Source of the DNA: Paraburkholderia sp. D15
GTDB lineage: Bacteria > Pseudomonadota > Gammaproteobacteria > Burkholderiales > Burkholderiaceae
DNA length: 64,000 nt
Assembly (NCBI RefSeq): GCF_029910215.1
Contig: NZ_CP110395.1
Location: forward strand, 3,596,001 to 3,660,000
Direction: 5' to 3'
Positions within the stretch are counted from its first letter, which is position 1; each line of letters starts with the position of its first letter. The notes under the pieces were generated by a model that ran no database searches, was not told where the DNA came from, and saw only the letters and a list, made by a program, of their open reading frames with translations. Positions 33,847-44,724 of this stretch are shown one piece after another. The position numbers and the translations under genes are program-made.

Positions 33847-34863
33847 ATGAGCGATTTCAACGACCGTATCGAAGCCCGCCTTGCCCGCGAATGGCAGCAG
33901 CGCGGCCCGCTCGCGTGGACGCTGACGCCGTTCGCGTGCGTGTTCGGCGCCATCGCCGCCGCGCGCCGCGCCGCGTTTTCGTTCGGCTGGCTCAAATCGG
34001 TGCGCATCGGCGTGCCGGTGGTGGTGGTCGGCAACGTGACCGTCGGCGGCACCGGCAAGACGCCGACCGTGATCGCGCTGGTCGAGGCATTGCGCGCCGC
34101 GGGCTTCAAGCCGGGCGTGGTGTCGCGCGGCTACGGCGCACGCGTGAAGGCGCCGACGCCGGTCACGGCCGGCTCCGCGGCGAGCGTCGGGGGCGACGAA
34201 CCTTTGCTGATCGCGCGCCGCACCGGCGCGCCGGTGTGGGTGTGTCCCGACCGCGTCGCGGCCGCGCAGGCGCTGTGCGCCGCGCATCGCGACGTCGACG
34301 TGATCGTCAGCGACGACGGCCTGCAGCATTACCGGCTCGCACGCGACGCCGAACTGGTGGTATTCGATCACCGGCTCGGCGGCAACGGCTTCCTGCTGCC
34401 GGCCGGACCGCTGCGCGAACCGCTGTCGCGCCGCCGCGATGCGACGCTGGTCAACGATCCGTACGCGCGCACGTTACCCGCGTGGCCGAATACCTTCGCG
34501 CTGCAACTCGCGCCCGCCGACGCCTGGCATCTCGACAATCCCGCGCTGCGCCGTCCGCTCGCGCAATTCGGCGGCGAGCGCGTGCTGGCCGCCGCCGGCA
34601 TCGGCGCGCCCGAGCGTTTTTTCGCGACGCTGCGCGCCGCCGGCCTCACACCGGCCACCCGCGCGCTGCCCGATCACTACGCGTTCGAGCGCAATCCCTT
34701 CGCCGACGTCGACGCCGACGCGATCCTGATAACCGAAAAGGATGCGGTAAAATTAGGGTCCTGGCACGATGCGCGCATCTGGGTTGTCCCGGTCGAAGCC
34801 GCGCTCGATCATCGCCTCATTGCATTAGTTGTGGAGAAAGTCCGTGGACGCTCGCCTGCTTGA
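33847..34863 (+). CDS. lpxK: Tetraacyldisaccharide 4'-kinase
   Basis: A 338-residue inner-membrane-bound kinase that adds the 4'-phosphate to the lipid A precursor. An N-terminal hydrophobic segment ([21 protein letters not shown]) anchors it. The P-loop [17 protein letters not shown] is at about 58-74. Further LpxK motifs: [47 protein letters not shown], and [14 protein letters not shown]. It overlaps the Trm112-like gene by 20 bp and is followed by kdsB, so the three form an envelope (lipid A/Kdo) operon. Confidence 0.95.
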   Translation: MSDFNDRIEARLAREWQQRGPLAWTLTPFACVFGAIAAARRAAFSFGWLKSVRIGVPVVVVGNVTVGGTGKTPTVIALVEALRAAGFKPGVVSRGYGARVKAPTPVTAGSAASVGGDEPLLIARRTGAPVWVCPDRVAAAQALCAAHRDVDVIVSDDGLQHYRLARDAELVVFDHRLGGNGFLLPAGPLREPLSRRRDATLVNDPYARTLPAWPNTFALQLAPADAWHLDNPALRRPLAQFGGERVLAAAGIGAPERFFATLRAAGLTPATRALPDHYAFERNPFADVDADAILITEKDAVKLGSWHDARIWVVPVEAALDHRLIALVVEKVRGRSPA

Positions 34864-35047
34864 AATTCTCGTCTGCCCGATCTGCAAGGGCCCGCTCAGC
34901 TACGACCGCGCCGCGCAGGAGCTGATCTGCAACGCGGACAAGCTGGCCTATCCGATCCGCGACGGCATTCCCGTCATGCTGGTCGATGAAGCGCGGCAGA
35001 CCGTGGAAGGTACGCCGGTCGATCTGAATCCGGGTTCGGTCGCCTAA
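34844..35047 (+). CDS. Trm112-family protein (YcaR-like)
   Basis: A 67-residue small protein with the Trm112 fold: [41 protein letters not shown]. Only the CPxC pair and one later Cys remain, so zinc binding may be incomplete, as is common in bacterial members. The start is GTG at 34844, with GGAGAAAG just upstream inside lpxK; the reading frame overlaps lpxK by 20 bp. Bacterial YcaR-type genes are often placed between lpxK and kdsB, as here. Their role is not firmly known; the yeast relative activates methyltransferases. Confidence 0.9.
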   Translation: MDARLLEILVCPICKGPLSYDRAAQELICNADKLAYPIRDGIPVMLVDEARQTVEGTPVDLNPGSVA

Positions 35048-35064
35048 GTTCTCGCAGGTCTCCG

Positions 35065-35865
35065 ATGTCCCAAGCCAACGCCACTACTCCTGCATTCATC
35101 GCCGTCGTGCCGGCCCGGCTCGCGTCGACACGTCTGCCCAACAAGCCGCTCGCCGACATCGGCGGCAAGCCGATGGTCGTGCGGGTCGCCGAACGCGCGC
35201 GCGAATCGGGCGCGCAGCAGGTGCTGATCGCATCGGACGCGCAAGCGGTGCTCGACGCGGCCCGCGAGCATGGCTTCGACGCGGTGCTGACGCGCGCCGA
35301 TCATCCGTCGGGCACGGACCGTCTCGCGGAAGTCGCCGCGCAGTTCGGCTGGGGTGACGACACGATCGTGGTCAACGTGCAGGGCGACGAACCGCTGATC
35401 GACCCCGAACTCGTGTGCGGCGTGGCGTCGCACCTCGCGGCAAGCGAGGGCTGCGCGATCGCCACCGCCGCGCATCCCATCGTCGACGCCGACGAAATCT
35501 TCAATCCGAACGTCGTCAAGGTCGTGCTCGACGCACGCGGCGTCGCGCTGTACTTCTCGCGCGCGCCGATTCCCTGGGCGCGCGACGCGTACCAGCCGCA
35601 CTGGCCGGACGTGGCGTCCATGCCCACACCGCCGGCCCCCGCCGTGGTCTACCGGCACATCGGTCTGTACGCCTATCGCGCGCAATTCCTGCGCACGTAC
35701 CCCACGCTCGCGATCTCGCCGATCGAGCAGGTCGAAGCGCTCGAACAACTCCGTGCGATGTGGCACGGCGAGCGCATCGCGGTGAAGATCACGCACAACG
35801 CACCGCTGCCCGGCGTCGACACACCTGCCGATCTCGCACGCGTACAGGCTTTATTCGGGTCTTGA
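35065..35865 (+). CDS. kdsB: 3-deoxy-manno-octulosonate cytidylyltransferase
   Basis: A 266-residue cytoplasmic enzyme that activates Kdo as CMP-Kdo for attachment to lipid A. Nucleotide-binding motifs are present: [26 protein letters not shown], the [10 protein letters not shown] loop, [26 protein letters not shown] and [15 protein letters not shown]. Length is standard. It lies 17 bp after the Trm112-like gene in the same operon as lpxK. The following 211 bp before adk contain a possible new promoter with a CATAAT -10 at 35882, but no matching -35. Confidence 0.95.
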   Translation: MSQANATTPAFIAVVPARLASTRLPNKPLADIGGKPMVVRVAERARESGAQQVLIASDAQAVLDAAREHGFDAVLTRADHPSGTDRLAEVAAQFGWGDDTIVVNVQGDEPLIDPELVCGVASHLAASEGCAIATAAHPIVDADEIFNPNVVKVVLDARGVALYFSRAPIPWARDAYQPHWPDVASMPTPPAPAVVYRHIGLYAYRAQFLRTYPTLAISPIEQVEALEQLRAMWHGERIAVKITHNAPLPGVDTPADLARVQALFGS

Positions 35866-36061
35866 GCAGAAAAACCCATGGCATAATCGGACGGTTGTGC
35901 GCGCCTCCCGCTACAAGCGGGAGTCAGGGTTTGCCCGGTCGCGCCGTGCCAGTCTCGCAGCGCCGTCATCGACGTGCTGCGCGAGATTCGCAAACGGCAG
36001 CCGACGCGGTCCCCCCGACCTCTCGCGGGACGTCAGCAGCGCCACCCAAGAATTCACATAG

Positions 36062-36742
<681 letters not shown>

Positions 36743-36770
36743 GCGCCCTCGCCTTTCGCGAATGCAATCG

Positions 36771-36798
36771 AAAACCCGCCCTTGCCGGCGGGTTTTTT
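36771..36798 (+). terminator. Rho-independent terminator after adk
   Basis: AAAACCCGCC and GGCGGGTTTT form a 10-bp stem with a 6-nt loop, followed by more T. It lies 29 bp after the adk stop codon. Confidence 0.9.
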
Positions 36799-37005
36799 CT
36801 TATGCGGCATGCGTTTAGCGCAAGGCCACTTCGGGTTGGCGGCGCGGAATTTAATTAGCCATCCGTATCTATTCGATCCTGGCTGGCGATCTGTCCGGCG
36901 ACGCCGCCGCTTCGCTTTCCGCGCTGCAGCATAGCCGTTACAATCGACCATCGAAAAGATATTCGATCCAGACACAACTGAACATACCGTAGCAAAGGAG
37001 AAGAC

Positions 37006-37764
37006 ATGGAGATTCGTGACAACGTATTCCTGATCACCGGCGGCGCATCGGGACTCGGCGCGGCGACCGCGCGCCTGTTCGTCGAGAACGGCGGCAAGGT
37101 GGTGCTCGCCGACCTGAACCAGGCTGCGGGCGAAGCGCTCGCGCAGGAACTCGGCGGCGTGTTCGTGAAGTGCGACGTGAGCCGCGAAGACGACGCAACG
37201 CAAGCCGTGGAAGCGGCAACCAGGCTCGGCACGCTGCGCGGCCTCGTCAACTGCGCGGGCGTCGCGCCGGCCGTGAAGACCGTCGGCAAGGACGGCCCGC
37301 ATCCGCTCGACGCCTTCGCGCGCACCATCTCGATCAACCTGATCGGCACGTTCAACATGGTCCGGCTCGCGGCCGCGGCCATGGCGAAGAACGAGCCGAA
37401 CGCGCACGGCGAGCGCGGCGTGATCGTCAACACGGCGTCGGTGGCTGCATTCGACGGTCAGATCGGCCAGGCGGCGTATGCGGCATCGAAGGCCGGCGTG
37501 GCCGGCATGACGCTGCCGATCGCCCGCGATCTGTCACGCAACGCGATCCGCGTGATGACGATCGCGCCGGGCATTTTCGAAACGCCGATGCTGCTCGGCA
37601 TGCCGCAGGAAGTGCAGGACGCGCTCGGTGCGATGGTGCCGTTCCCGCCGCGCCTGGGCAAACCGGTCGAATATGCGATGCTGGCCAAGCAGATTTTCGA
37701 CAATCCGATGCTGAACGGCGAAGTGATCCGTCTGGACGGCGCGATCCGCATGCAGCCGAAGTGA
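37006..37764 (+). CDS. Short-chain dehydrogenase, type II 3-hydroxyacyl-CoA dehydrogenase-like
   Basis: A 252-residue NAD-dependent SDR. The cofactor loop is [11 protein letters not shown] at 11-21; NNAG-type motif appears as [10 protein letters not shown]. The catalytic residues are Ser145 (NTASVAAF) and the Tyr158-xxx-Lys162 pair (AYAASKAG). The overall pattern, including [27 protein letters not shown] and [18 protein letters not shown], is that of HSD10-like 3-hydroxyacyl-CoA dehydrogenases acting in fatty or branched-chain acyl-CoA breakdown. It has an AAGGAG ribosome site and stands alone; a hairpin shared with the convergent gene ends it. Confidence 0.92.
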   Translation: MEIRDNVFLITGGASGLGAATARLFVENGGKVVLADLNQAAGEALAQELGGVFVKCDVSREDDATQAVEAATRLGTLRGLVNCAGVAPAVKTVGKDGPHPLDAFARTISINLIGTFNMVRLAAAAMAKNEPNAHGERGVIVNTASVAAFDGQIGQAAYAASKAGVAGMTLPIARDLSRNAIRVMTIAPGIFETPMLLGMPQEVQDALGAMVPFPPRLGKPVEYAMLAKQIFDNPMLNGEVIRLDGAIRMQPK

Positions 37765-37838
37765 CGGGCGCCGTCGCGTGATGGATCGATCACGCGCGGC
37801 AGTGTGCCGTTTGATGTAAGCGGCGCGCTGCCGGATGC

Positions 37839-37886
37839 AAAAACGCCTGAGTATGAATCGCGACCGATTCATACTCAGGCGTTTTT
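37839..37886. terminator. Bidirectional terminator, perfect 22-bp stem
   Basis: Positions 37839-37860 pair perfectly with 37865-37886 around a 4-nt loop (CGAC). Outer AAAAA/TTTTT ends give a T-run on either strand. It lies between the convergent SDR and SirB1-like genes and should stop transcription from both sides. Confidence 0.92.
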
Positions 37887-37920
37887 GTTGGCTTCAGCAA
37901 GACGTGCCAGGCGTGAAAAA

Positions 37921-38763
37921 CTAATCGCCGTCGTTATGCTGGGTCCGTTGCCGCAACTCGTGCAACTGCGATTCCACCACCGTCGCATCCTCGGCATCCG
38001 GACAGTCGCCCAGATAACGTTCGAGATCTTCCAGCGCGGGCCGCAGATAGTCGAGCCGCGCATACGCGAAACCGCGATCGCGCACCTCCTCGATACTGCC
38101 CGGCAACAGGATCACCAGCCGCTCCTGCACCGCCAGCAAACGCTGCCAGCGTTCGGTCTGAAGATACGTGGACTTCAGATTACGCAGCATCCGCGCGATG
38201 ATCTCGCGCCGCGTGGCCGGCTGCAGCAGCACACGCAGCGTCCGGCTCACCGAGCCGCCCGCCGACGCCACGAACGGCTCCAGCATATCCACCATCTGCG
38301 ATTCGGAAAGCGAATGCCCATTGGTCGGATCGAGCATCACGTCGCCGTCCGGCGTGGTCACGCGCAACAGGAAATGTCCGGGAAACGACACGCCACGCGC
38401 TGGGATACCGATCTGCTCGGCCATCTCCAGATACAGCACCGCGAGCGAAATCGGAATGCCGCGACGGCGCTTCAGCACCGCGTTCAGATGGCTGTTGTCG
38501 GGATCGTAGTAATCGTTGAGATTGCTGGCGAAGCCCAGCTCGCGAAAGAAGAACCGGTTCAGGATGCCAACCTTCTGACGGATGTCGGCGTCTTCCGGCA
38601 TGCGACGCTGCAAGCGCAGCACCAGTTCGTCGATTTCGGCCAGCGTACCTTGCAGGTCGAGATCGGGATAAGCGTCCTGCGCGATCGACAGCGCCGCCTC
38701 GGTCAGCGGCAGACTTTCGTCTTCGGCAACGAGCGTGCTGAAATAGTCGAGAACTCGCGTCAT
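37921..38763 (-). CDS. SirB1-family protein (transglutaminase-like core plus TPR)
   Basis: A 280-residue protein of unknown activity. The conserved SirB1 segment is LNDYYDPDNSHLNAVLKRRRGIPISLAVLYLEMAEQIGIPARGVSFPGHFLLRVTTPDGDVMLDPTNGHSLSES, which resembles a transglutaminase-like fold with a His-Asp pair but no obvious catalytic Cys. The end (ERWQRLLAVQERLVILLPGSIEEVRDRGFAYARLDYLRPALEDLERYL) is TPR-like. The annotated ATG is 38763; an in-frame ATG at 38772 would overlap the murJ stop as ATGA and suggest coupling. The gene follows murJ in the same direction. Confidence 0.88.
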   Translation of the reverse strand: MTRVLDYFSTLVAEDESLPLTEAALSIAQDAYPDLDLQGTLAEIDELVLRLQRRMPEDADIRQKVGILNRFFFRELGFASNLNDYYDPDNSHLNAVLKRRRGIPISLAVLYLEMAEQIGIPARGVSFPGHFLLRVTTPDGDVMLDPTNGHSLSESQMVDMLEPFVASAGGSVSRTLRVLLQPATRREIIARMLRNLKSTYLQTERWQRLLAVQERLVILLPGSIEEVRDRGFAYARLDYLRPALEDLERYLGDCPDAEDATVVESQLHELRQRTQHNDGD

Positions 38764-38768
38764 CGTGA

Positions 38769-40319
38769 TCATTTCACTCGTCGTTTGAAATACGCGTACT
38801 TGAAGCCCATCAGCCAAAGCATACCGAAATATAGCGCGGCGAACAGCACGAGGCACGCGCCGAGCAGCACCATCCGGTCCACCGGCCGGTTATGCATGCC
38901 GATCCAGTCGAAGCTGATGGCCAGCCAGTGCATCGCACCCGCCAGCACGAGGCAGGCGCCCAGCAACTGCACGAAGAATTTGAGCCAGCCGTTCGACGGC
39001 ATGTAGATGCCGCGCTTGCGCAGCCCGAGAAACAGCAGCAACGCGTTGCCGCACGCGCCCAGGCCGACGCTCAGCGTGAGGCCGGCATGCGCGAAGATCG
39101 GCACGAACACGTAGTTGCTGAGCTGCGTCAGCACCAGCACGACCACGCCGATCTTCACCGGCGTCTTGATGTCCTGCTTCGCGTAGAAACCGGGCGCGAG
39201 GATCTTGATCAGAATCAGGCCGATCAGGCCGACACCGTACGCGGCCAGCGCGCGGCTCACCATCACGACGGAATTGCCGTCGAACTTGCCGTAGTGAAAC
39301 AGCACGGCGGTCAGCGGTTCGGCGAAGAAAAACAGCGCGATCGCGCTCGGCGCGGCAAGCAGGAAGGTGACGCGCAGCCCCCAGTCGAGCAGCGACGAAT
39401 ACTCGTGCGGATCGGCATCGACGTGCGCCTTCGACAGGCTCGGCAGCAGGATCGTGCCGAGCGCGACGCCCAGCAGCGCGGTCGGGAACTCCATCAACCG
39501 GTCGGCGTAGTTGATCCACGAGACGGCGCCGGGACCGATGCGCGACGCGATGTTGGTGTTGATGATCAGACTGATCTGCGCGACCGACACCGCGAACATG
39601 GCCGGCACCATCTTCGCGAGCACGCGCTTCACGCCGCGATGCGCGAGCGCCTTCAGCGGATTCAGCCCGATGCGCGGGATCATGTCGATCTTCTTCAGCC
39701 CCGGCAGTTGCACGATGAACTGCAACACCCCGCCGACGATCACCGCCCACGCGAGCGCATACACCGGCGTTTGCAGACGCGGCGCGACGAACACGGCCGC
39801 GCCGATGAACGCGACGTTCAGCAGCACCGGCGCGAACGCGGGCAACGAGAAGTTCTTGTACGTATTCAGCACGCCCGACGCCAGCGACGTCAGCGAGATG
39901 AAAATGATGTACGGGAACATGATGCGGGTCATGGTGACCGCGAGCGCATACGCCTGGCCTTCGTGCGCGAGGCCCGACGCGACCACGAACACCACGCCGG
40001 ACGCGAACAGCACGCCGAGCAGCGACATGATCGCCAGTGCCCACGCGAGCACGGTGGAGGTCGCGTCGACCAGCGCCTTGGTGGCGTCGTGCCCCTGGCT
40101 GTTCTTGAACTCCGCGAGGATCGGCACGAAGGCCTGTGAGAACGCACCTTCGGCCGAGATGCGGCGCAACAGGTTCGGAATGCGGAAGGCGACGTAGAAC
40201 GCGTCAGTGTATTGACTGGCACCGAAAGCGCGTGCGATCAGCGTTTCGCGGGCCAGTCCGGTCACGCGCGACAGCAGCGTGAAGCCGCTGACCGTCAGCA
40301 GGGCTCGGAATAGATTCAT
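38769..40319 (-). CDS. murJ: Lipid II flippase
   Basis: A 516-residue inner-membrane protein with about 14 helices that flips the peptidoglycan precursor lipid II outward. Typical MurJ sequence runs from RALLTVSGFTLLSRVTGLARETLIARAFGASQYTDAFYVAFRIPNLLRRISAEGAFSQAFVPIL through MTRIMFPYIIFISLTSLASGVLNTYKNFSLPAFAPVLLN to WINYADRLMEFPTALLGVALGTILLPSLSK and FYAKQDIKTPVKIG. The conserved arginines of the central cavity are in the first of these blocks. Start ATG at 40319. The gene is divergent from rpsT, an arrangement common in beta-proteobacteria. Confidence 0.96.
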   Translation of the reverse strand: MNLFRALLTVSGFTLLSRVTGLARETLIARAFGASQYTDAFYVAFRIPNLLRRISAEGAFSQAFVPILAEFKNSQGHDATKALVDATSTVLAWALAIMSLLGVLFASGVVFVVASGLAHEGQAYALAVTMTRIMFPYIIFISLTSLASGVLNTYKNFSLPAFAPVLLNVAFIGAAVFVAPRLQTPVYALAWAVIVGGVLQFIVQLPGLKKIDMIPRIGLNPLKALAHRGVKRVLAKMVPAMFAVSVAQISLIINTNIASRIGPGAVSWINYADRLMEFPTALLGVALGTILLPSLSKAHVDADPHEYSSLLDWGLRVTFLLAAPSAIALFFFAEPLTAVLFHYGKFDGNSVVMVSRALAAYGVGLIGLILIKILAPGFYAKQDIKTPVKIGVVVLVLTQLSNYVFVPIFAHAGLTLSVGLGACGNALLLFLGLRKRGIYMPSNGWLKFFVQLLGACLVLAGAMHWLAISFDWIGMHNRPVDRMVLLGACLVLFAALYFGMLWLMGFKYAYFKRRVK

Positions 40320-40799
40320 GGGGCGCTTATTATACGGGTGCCGCGAGGGCGGACGACGAGCCGGAATGCGCATCGGACCGGGAATCGGACAGCGCATCGG
40401 ACAAATTCGCCGCGCAGACGTTCGATCCAATGTTTGCACTGCGCCGGCCGGGCGGCACGCACCGATACATTCCCCGTTGCCACGTGCCTGATTTTGTTGC
40501 TATAATCGCCGGTTTCGAAGCTCGCCTCACTTTCGGACGGGGCTCAGATCGGCTTCACGCAGCGCCAAGCGTGACATCAAGTAACATCGAGCCGGTCGCC
40601 GAGACCACCGGAAATCGTCGGGAACGCTCCCGATTTCTCCGATATGCGCCGAAACACAGGCCCGCCTTCGCGTAATACCGATCGATTTTTTCGACACCTT
40701 TGCGCTCCTGGGCAATCGCTTCCAGGGGTTCGGATTAAAAGCAGCGCCTCTCCACTTGAAGGTCAGGCACTGGAAACAGGAACAGGATAAGGAACCGTC
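40320..40799. other. Divergent intergenic region between murJ and rpsT, 480 bp
   Basis: The region holds the strong rpsT promoter at 40477-40506 and therefore an rpsT leader of about 285 nt. The leader is long enough for control by structure, but no motif was recognised in it. No gene is seen. Confidence 0.5.
40477..40506 (+). promoter_or_regulatory. Strong sigma70-type promoter of rpsT
   Basis: TTGCCA (40477-40482), 18 bp spacer and a perfect TATAAT (40501-40506) lie 294 bp before the S20 start codon. It is the clearest consensus promoter in the window. Confidence 0.8.
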
Positions 40800-41078
40800 A
40801 TGGCTAACTCCGCACAAGCACGCAAGCGCGCCCGCCAGGCCGCCAAGGCAAACTCGCACAACTCGGCACTGCGCTCGAAGTTCCGCACGGCTATCAAGGC
40901 TGTCCGCAAGGCGATCGACGCCGGCGACAAGGCTAAGGCCGCTGAAATCTTCTTGGCATCGTCGAAGACCATCGACATCATCGCCGACAAGAAAATCGTT
41001 CACAAGAACAAGGCTGCTCGCCATAAGAGCCGTCTCGCTGCAGCCATCAAGGGTCTGCAAGCGCCCGCAGCGCAGTAA
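40800..41078 (+). CDS. rpsT: 30S ribosomal protein S20
   Basis: A 92-residue basic protein that binds 16S rRNA in the body of the small subunit. [39 protein letters not shown] and the ending [18 protein letters not shown] are the family hallmarks, and the length is standard. An AAGGA site sits 7 bases before the ATG. It is a single gene with its own promoter and terminator. Confidence 0.98.
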   Translation: MANSAQARKRARQAAKANSHNSALRSKFRTAIKAVRKAIDAGDKAKAAEIFLASSKTIDIIADKKIVHKNKAARHKSRLAAAIKGLQAPAAQ

Positions 41079-41130
41079 TTCCGGTCAGCCCGCTTCGGTG
41101 GGCTACCTCCTGTTTCCGCTGCACAAGAAG

Positions 41131-41152
41131 GCCCGCTTTGGCGGGCTTTTTT
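41131..41152 (+). terminator. Terminator after rpsT
   Basis: GCCCGC and GCGGGC form a stem with loop TTTG, followed by TTTTTT. It is 53 bp after the rpsT stop codon. Confidence 0.88.
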
Positions 41153-41253
41153 GCTTGATGAACGCGTCAGCATCGCCAGCATCAACAGCCGGTCGCACGC
41201 CTCGATGCGTGAATCCGACCACCCGATCACCGGTCGCGTGATATCGGGCACAA

Positions 41254-41278
41254 AAAAACCCGCCGCTGGCGGGTTTTT
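41254..41278. terminator. Bidirectional terminator between rpsT and the DUF3579 gene
   Basis: AAAAACCCGCC (41254-41264) pairs with GGCGGGTTTTT (41268-41278) around a 3-nt loop. A T-run follows on both strands. It mainly serves the minus-strand DUF3579 gene. Confidence 0.85.
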
Positions 41279-41323
41279 GTTTTTTCGGTCCGGCCCGGCT
41301 TCGGCCGGCCAGCTCACGACCTG

Positions 41324-41668
41324 CTAGATGATGTGCCGTTTTTCCAGCGGCGCCGCGTGTTCGAGTTGCAACTCGCACGCTTCGGTCACCACGAGGTCGT
41401 TGTCCTTCGCGAAGTTAAGCACGAAATCGAAAGCCATCGGCTCGATGTCCCGCAAACGCGAATCGAGAATCACGCACTTCAGGTCGCCGATCATGGTGGG
41501 CCGCACGTACAGCGAATACTGCATGTAGGCGTTCGGCCCCTTTTTAGCGCCAGGTCCGAAGCAGGCCATCACGCCCGCGAGCCGCTCCGACCAGTCGCTC
41601 GGTCGGAACCGCTTTCCCTTCGACGTGATGCCCTGAATGAAATATTCGGTTGGAGCTTCTTCGGCCAT
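41324..41668 (-). CDS. DUF3579 domain protein
   Basis: A 114-residue protein limited largely to beta-proteobacteria. The family pattern is recognisable in EYFIQGITSKGKRFRPSDWSERLAGVMACFG, YMQYSLYVRPTMIGDLKCVILDSRLRDIEPMAFDFVLNFAKDNDLVV. No function is known, and no catalytic motif, signal peptide or membrane segment is visible. The ATG at 41668 is preceded by a weak AGG. It is divergent from argF across 460 bp, a synteny common in Burkholderia, but a link to arginine synthesis is not shown. Confidence 0.88.
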   Translation of the reverse strand: MAEEAPTEYFIQGITSKGKRFRPSDWSERLAGVMACFGPGAKKGPNAYMQYSLYVRPTMIGDLKCVILDSRLRDIEPMAFDFVLNFAKDNDLVVTEACELQLEHAAPLEKRHII

Positions 41669-42128
41669 GTAGGAATACCTGTGTAACTGCCCAGCGGGAT
41701 GACGGCGAAACGAACGGCGCGAGATGCGCAAGCTTGCCACGACACCGAGGTGCGCCACGACGACCTGCGAGGGGGCGGCCGAACCGCCCCGGCAGCTGTC
41801 ACGAGCACGCGCCGCATGCATGCCATCCATGCGAAGGCGCGCCGCGCGGACCGCGCAAACCGTGTCCGACGCGCGAAATACGGCCTTGCTGGGCTTTGGG
41901 ATAACCGCAAGATTATAGCGCAGCGGACCTTTTTCCGCAGCGCACACAAGACTAGTCTGATGCCTGTGCGCGTCTTTCAGACAGCTTGCCCGCCGCCCGG
42001 CCGCGCCGTGGCTGGCCATTCGGCCGACTCGTCAAACGGGGCGAAATCCTTTATGCTGCATTGAGTTACCACAAACGACGGCGGCGCCGTCCGGCAATCC
42101 TGCCGGGTGAGACCGCCGTATTTGTTTC
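41669..42128. other. Divergent intergenic region between DUF3579 gene and argF, 460 bp
   Basis: A TATAAT -10 box for the minus strand lies at 41917-41912. A weak promoter candidate for argF is at 42029-42057. I see no clear ArgR box and no gene. Confidence 0.45.
42029..42057 (+). promoter_or_regulatory. Weak promoter candidate for argF
   Basis: TCGTCA (42029-42034), 17 bp and TATGCT (42052-42057) match four of six bases in each box and lie 72 bp before the start codon. Confidence 0.35.
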
Positions 42129-43058
42129 ATGACCGCCAAGAAAATTCGCCACTATCTGCAGTTCAAGGATTTCTCGCTGGACGACTACGAGTACGTGCTC
42201 GAACGCGCGCGCATTCTGAAGCGCAAATTCAAGAGCTACGAGACGTACCATCCGCTGCACGACCGCACGCTGGCCATGATCTTCGAGAAGAATTCCACGC
42301 GTACGCGTCTTTCTTTCGAAGCCGGCATTTTCCAGCTCGGCGGTCACGCGGTGTTCATGAGCACACGCGACACCCAGCTGGGTCGCGGCGAACCGATCGA
42401 AGACGCGGCGCAGGTCATCTCGCGCATGGTCGACATCATCATGATCCGTACGTTCGGCCAGGACATCATCCAGCGCTTCGCAGAAAATTCACGCGTGCCG
42501 GTGATCAACGGGCTGACCAACGAATACCATCCTTGCCAGGTGCTGGCGGACATCTTCACGTATTTCGAGCATCGCGGTCCGATTCGCGGCAAGACGGTCG
42601 CGTGGGTCGGCGACGCCAACAACATGTTGTACACGTGGATCGAAGCCGCGCAGATTCTCGGCTTCAAACTGCGTCTGTCCACGCCGCCGGGCTACAAGCT
42701 GGATCGCGCGATGGTCGCCGCCGAAAGCGCGCCGTTCTACGAAGAGTTCGACGATCCGAACGAGGCCTGCGCAGGCGCCGACCTCGTCACGACCGACGTC
42801 TGGACCAGCATGGGCTTCGAGGCCGAAAACGAAGCGCGCAAGAAAGCCTTCGCCGACTGGTGCGTGGACGCCGACATGATGGCGCGCGCCAACGCAGACG
42901 CGTTGTTCATGCACTGCCTGCCCGCCCACCGCGGCGAGGAAGTCAGCGCGGAAGTGATCGACGGCCCGCAAAGCGTGGTGTGGGACGAAGCGGAAAATCG
43001 TCTGCACGTGCAGAAGGCATTGATGGAATACCTGCTGCTCGGCAAACTCAATCATTGA
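42129..43058 (+). CDS. argF: Ornithine carbamoyltransferase
   Basis: A 309-residue enzyme that makes citrulline from ornithine and carbamoyl phosphate, the sixth step of arginine synthesis. The carbamoyl phosphate loop STRTR is at 56-60, and the ornithine loop HCLPAHRGEEV and DVWTSMG are present. SMG plus HCLPAHRG marks an anabolic ornithine enzyme rather than aspartate transcarbamylase. argG follows on the same strand 320 bp on, so two successive pathway steps are adjacent. Confidence 0.96.
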   Translation: MTAKKIRHYLQFKDFSLDDYEYVLERARILKRKFKSYETYHPLHDRTLAMIFEKNSTRTRLSFEAGIFQLGGHAVFMSTRDTQLGRGEPIEDAAQVISRMVDIIMIRTFGQDIIQRFAENSRVPVINGLTNEYHPCQVLADIFTYFEHRGPIRGKTVAWVGDANNMLYTWIEAAQILGFKLRLSTPPGYKLDRAMVAAESAPFYEEFDDPNEACAGADLVTTDVWTSMGFEAENEARKKAFADWCVDADMMARANADALFMHCLPAHRGEEVSAEVIDGPQSVVWDEAENRLHVQKALMEYLLLGKLNH

Positions 43059-43378
43059 GCCGGCCGCGCGTTTAGCAACATCCAGCAGCATCTCGAGCAT
43101 TGTCTGCGTGAAGCGCGACGGGGCCTTGAATACGAGGCAAGGTCACCAGGTCACCGCCACGCATCCGGCCGTCGACGGGTCCGCACAACGGACCCGGTCC
43201 TGTCGCCCTCTCTGCCCGACAACGCGGGCAGCCAGCGGTTGAGAATCGAGCCGGAAGTCGGCCCCAAATCGGCCTGGAACCGGACTCGCTCCGGTTTAGT
43301 GTCAAAATAGTGCTTTTTCCGCGCTTCGGACCCGCCGGTGCGCGTTGTTTTCCCGCTTTTTCCAGCTACGAGTTCACC
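43059..43378. other. Intergenic region between argF and argG, 320 bp
   Basis: A 7-bp inverted repeat AACCGGA-N5-TCCGGTT (43278-43296) lies about 80 bp before argG and may be an operator or part of the leader. No gene and no certain promoter is seen. Confidence 0.45.
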
Positions 43379-44605
<1,227 letters not shown>

Positions 44606-44650
44606 TAGCGATAGAAATGTGCCCTTAGCCTATAGCTGACGGGCAGAAGC

Positions 44651-44689
44651 AAAAAAGCGCCGGGAGAAAAATCTCCCGGCGCTTTTTTT
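44651..44689. terminator. Bidirectional terminator between argG and murB
   Basis: A perfect 17-bp stem (44651-44667 with 44672-44688), AAAA loop and T-runs on both strands sit between the convergent genes. Confidence 0.93.
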
Positions 44690-44724
44690 GCGTCATCGTT
44701 TTGTTGGCATCCATCCGCCACCCA

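Noticed and set aside
33530..33850. Small open frame directly before lpxK
   Set aside because: It has no ribosome site or recognisable motif, and lies across the promoter and DnaA-box region; it overlaps the lpxK start.
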